From: JADGGV01 sp035715725
GTDB lineage: Bacteria > Gemmatimonadota > Gemmatimonadetes > Longimicrobiales > RSA9
NCBI GenBank assembly: GCA_035715725.1
Contig: DASTKT010000161.1
Coordinates: forward strand, 1-51,129
Reading direction: 5' to 3'
DNA length: 51,129 bases
Part shown: positions 49,040 to 51,129 of the stretch, in pieces
Layout: every line of letters starts with the position of its first letter
Position numbering within the stretch: the first letter of the stretch is position 1
Translations under genes and position numbers: made by a program
Notes under the pieces: model-generated
What the model was told of the DNA's origin: nothing
Seen by the model: the letters and a program-made list of their open reading frames with translations, nothing else
The model's database searches: none

Positions 49040-51085
49040 ATGGCGCAAACGACCCGGGCGCTCGCCGCCGTCGTCGTGGTGGTCCTCGGCTCCGCATCCG
49101 GGCTGCTGGCACAGCAGCAGAAGACGATGCGGGTCGTCGACCTGATCGAGATCCCCGGCCTGTCCGACCCGCAGCTCTCGCCGGACGGACGCTCGCTGCT
49201 GTACGTCCGCTCGGAGGCGGACTGGAAGGCGAACAAGCGGATCCCGCACGTGTGGCGGGCCGACGTCGCCACCGGGCGGAGCCTGCAGCTCACGAACGGG
49301 GAGAAGGGGGAGAGCGGCGCGCGCTGGTCGCCGGACGGGAAGTGGATCGCGTTCACCGCGAAGCGCGGCGAGGACGAGGAGGGGCAGATCTGGCTGCTCC
49401 CCGCGGACGGCGGCGAGGCGAAGCGGCTGACGAAGCACGCGACGTCGCCCTCGGATCTCACGTGGGCGCCCGACGGCTCCGCGCTCTACTTCGTGGCCGA
49501 CGAGCCGAAGTCGAAGGAGCAGAAGGAGCGTGAGAAGCTGAAGGACGACGTCTACGGCTTCGACGAGAACTACCAGCAGCCGCACCTGTGGAAGGTGGCG
49601 GTGCCGGGCGGCGAGGAGACGCGCATCACGTCCGGCGACTACGCGGTCACGGGCTACGAGCTGTCACGGGACGGCCGGAAGATTGTGCTGAACCGCGCGC
49701 CGAACCCGCTCCTCGGCTACGCGGACCGGAGCGAGGTCTGGGTCATGGACGCGGACGGCAAGAACGCCGCGCAGCTCACGAAGAACGGGCAGGCGGAGGG
49801 CGGGCCGCAGCTCTCGCCCGACAACGCGCAGGTCCTCTTCACCTGCGACTGCAACGAGAAGTTCGAGTCGTACTACAACGACAAGATCTTCGTGATGCCG
49901 GCGGCCGGCGGCGCGGCGCGCGTGCTGATGCCGGAGTTCCCCTACGAGGTCCGGCGCGCGGTCTGGTCGAAGGACGGCAAGGCGATCTACTTCGTGGCGA
50001 ACATGGGGGTCCACAGCGAGCTGTTCCGCCTGGATCCCGCCTCGGGCAAGTACACGCAGCTCACGAACGGCGATCACGGCATCACGGGGTGGCAGCTCGC
50101 GGTCGGCCCCGGCATGCAGGTCTTCGGCGTCGACGACGCGACGAGCGCGGGCGACTTCCGGGTCATGCCCGCGGCGGGCGGCAAGCCGACGCAGGTCACG
50201 CACGTCTACGACCACTACGCGAAGGACTTCCGGCTGCCGCGGCAGGAGAAGGTGACGTGGAAGGGGAAGGACGGCGTCACCGTCGAGGGGCTCCTGTTCT
50301 ACCCGCTCGACTACCAGGCGGGGCAGCGCTATCCGCTCGTCGTGCAGACGCACGGCGGGCCGGCCGCGTCCGACAACTTCGGCTTCGGCCGCTGGAACGA
50401 CTACACGCAGGTCCTGACCGCCATGGGCTACGCGGTGCTGCACCCGAACTACCGCGGCAGCACCGGCTACGGCGACGCGTTCCTGCGTGACATGGTCGGC
50501 CACTACTGGCAGAACGCGCACTTCGACGTCATGGCCGGCGTGGACAGGGTCATCGAGATGGGCATCGCCGACCCCGACCGCCTGGTGGCCATGGGGTGGA
50601 GCGCGGGCGGCCACATGACGAACAAGCTGATCACGTTCACCGACCGCTTCAAGGCGGCGTCGAGCGGCGCCGGCGGCGCGAACTACGTCTCGTTCTACGC
50701 GCAGTCGGACACGCGCCACTACCGCACGCCGTGGTTCGGCGGCACGCCCTGGCAGAAGGACGCGCCGATCGAGAAGTACATCGAGACGTCGCCCGTCTTC
50801 GACACGTGGAAGGTGAAGACGCCCACGATCTTCCTGGTCGGCGGCTCCGACCCGCGCGTGCCCATGCCGCAGTCGGTCGAGATGTACCGCGGGCTCGTGG
50901 CCAACGGCGTGCCGACGCACCTCTACGTCGCGCCGCGCGAGCCGCACGGCTGGCAGGAGCTGCGCCACGAGCTGTTCAAGGCGAACGTCGAGCTGGACTG
51001 GTTCGAGAAGTGGGTGCGGAACCGGACGTACACGTGGGAGAAGGCGCCGGGCGGCGAGACGGCGACGACGGCGGCGCAGCAGTAG
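49040..51085 (+). CDS. Secreted S9 prolyl oligopeptidase-type peptidase
   Basis: 681 aa; ATG 49040 follows GGAG. Sec signal about 1-25 (SASGLLAQ). N-terminal WD40/TolB-like beta-propeller (about 30-420) with repeated PDGR/PDGK blades (LSPDGRSLLYV, WSPDGKWIAF, WAPDGSALYF). The alpha/beta hydrolase domain (about 430-660) carries GWSAGGHM with nucleophile Ser, the acid in GGSDPRVP, and the base His in REPHGWQEL. Prolyl-oligopeptidase/acylaminoacyl-peptidase-like enzymes of this size act on short peptides in the periplasm or outside. It is complete; the window ends soon after. Confidence 0.93.
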   Translation: MAQTTRALAAVVVVVLGSASGLLAQQQKTMRVVDLIEIPGLSDPQLSPDGRSLLYVRSEADWKANKRIPHVWRADVATGRSLQLTNGEKGESGARWSPDGKWIAFTAKRGEDEEGQIWLLPADGGEAKRLTKHATSPSDLTWAPDGSALYFVADEPKSKEQKEREKLKDDVYGFDENYQQPHLWKVAVPGGEETRITSGDYAVTGYELSRDGRKIVLNRAPNPLLGYADRSEVWVMDADGKNAAQLTKNGQAEGGPQLSPDNAQVLFTCDCNEKFESYYNDKIFVMPAAGGAARVLMPEFPYEVRRAVWSKDGKAIYFVANMGVHSELFRLDPASGKYTQLTNGDHGITGWQLAVGPGMQVFGVDDATSAGDFRVMPAAGGKPTQVTHVYDHYAKDFRLPRQEKVTWKGKDGVTVEGLLFYPLDYQAGQRYPLVVQTHGGPAASDNFGFGRWNDYTQVLTAMGYAVLHPNYRGSTGYGDAFLRDMVGHYWQNAHFDVMAGVDRVIEMGIADPDRLVAMGWSAGGHMTNKLITFTDRFKAASSGAGGANYVSFYAQSDTRHYRTPWFGGTPWQKDAPIEKYIETSPVFDTWKVKTPTIFLVGGSDPRVPMPQSVEMYRGLVANGVPTHLYVAPREPHGWQELRHELFKANVELDWFEKWVRNRTYTWEKAPGGETATTAAQQ

Positions 51086-51129
51086 CGGCGTCGCGACGGT
51101 TCCGGGCGCCGCGGCGGGCACGGACATGA

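Noticed and set aside
1..51129. tRNA or rRNA genes
   Set aside because: I looked for typical tRNA arm patterns and rRNA stretches in the intergenic regions and found none convincing. A covariance-model search could still reveal one.

Overview
This is a very GC-rich window from a diderm bacterium. It carries two TonB-dependent receptors with carboxypeptidase-like N-terminal domains, an ADOP-type (MacB/FtsX duplicated) permease, an Asp-box/VPS10-like secreted protein, S8, S9 and S33 hydrolases with lipoprotein or Sec signals, and an actinobacterial-style three-subunit succinate dehydrogenase. That mix fits Gemmatimonadota best, with Acidobacteriota as the alternative. This is an inference from gene content, because no rRNA or tRNA gene was recognised here. 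Most starts have a clear GGAGG-type ribosome binding site.

Layout. 1-12.8 kb is mainly cell-envelope and secreted functions: a partial amidohydrolase, a lipoprotein, an S8 protease with a PKD domain, an Asp-box protein, glutamate dehydrogenase, a small His/Cys protein beside a ZnuD-like receptor, a CHRD lipoprotein and a beta-lactamase-fold hydrolase. 12.6-17.2 kb holds very small membrane proteins, a TreT-like glycosyltransferase, a YvlD-type membrane protein, a tandem hairpin repeat and a lipoprotein S33 hydrolase. 17.2-21.4 kb is sdhC-sdhA-sdhB plus a TPR-like gene on the minus strand. 21.6-25.5 kb has an outer-membrane-like protein, a small membrane protein, a ferric-reductase-like haem protein and a RecQ helicase.

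25.5-35.2 kb is the most unusual coding region. It holds three different ATP-grasp proteins (one circularly permuted), a GCS2-family carboxylate-amine ligase, a class-I-amidotransferase-like C26 hydrolase, two alpha/beta esterases and an unknown membrane protein. I read it as an uncharacterised amide or peptide-like metabolite system: ligases make the bonds, while the C26 enzyme and esterases trim or release products.

Four copies of a nested-palindrome element (27.56-27.99, 32.83-33.23, 34.25-34.49 and 38.09-38.41 kb) sit between and just beyond these genes. They share a strongly conserved inner hairpin, while the outer inverted arms vary.

35.6-51.1 kb holds the ADOP permease, an S2P-type protease, an Oar-like receptor, a translationally coupled Ogt/AlkX-like DNA-repair pair, a K+ channel-RCK protein, a Yip1-like protein, an SCP2-R2lox-like fusion, a four-helix-bundle gene enclosed by about 165-bp inverted repeats, and an S9 peptidase. 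The four-helix-bundle element resembles the layout of 23S rRNA intervening sequences but lies outside any rRNA gene.
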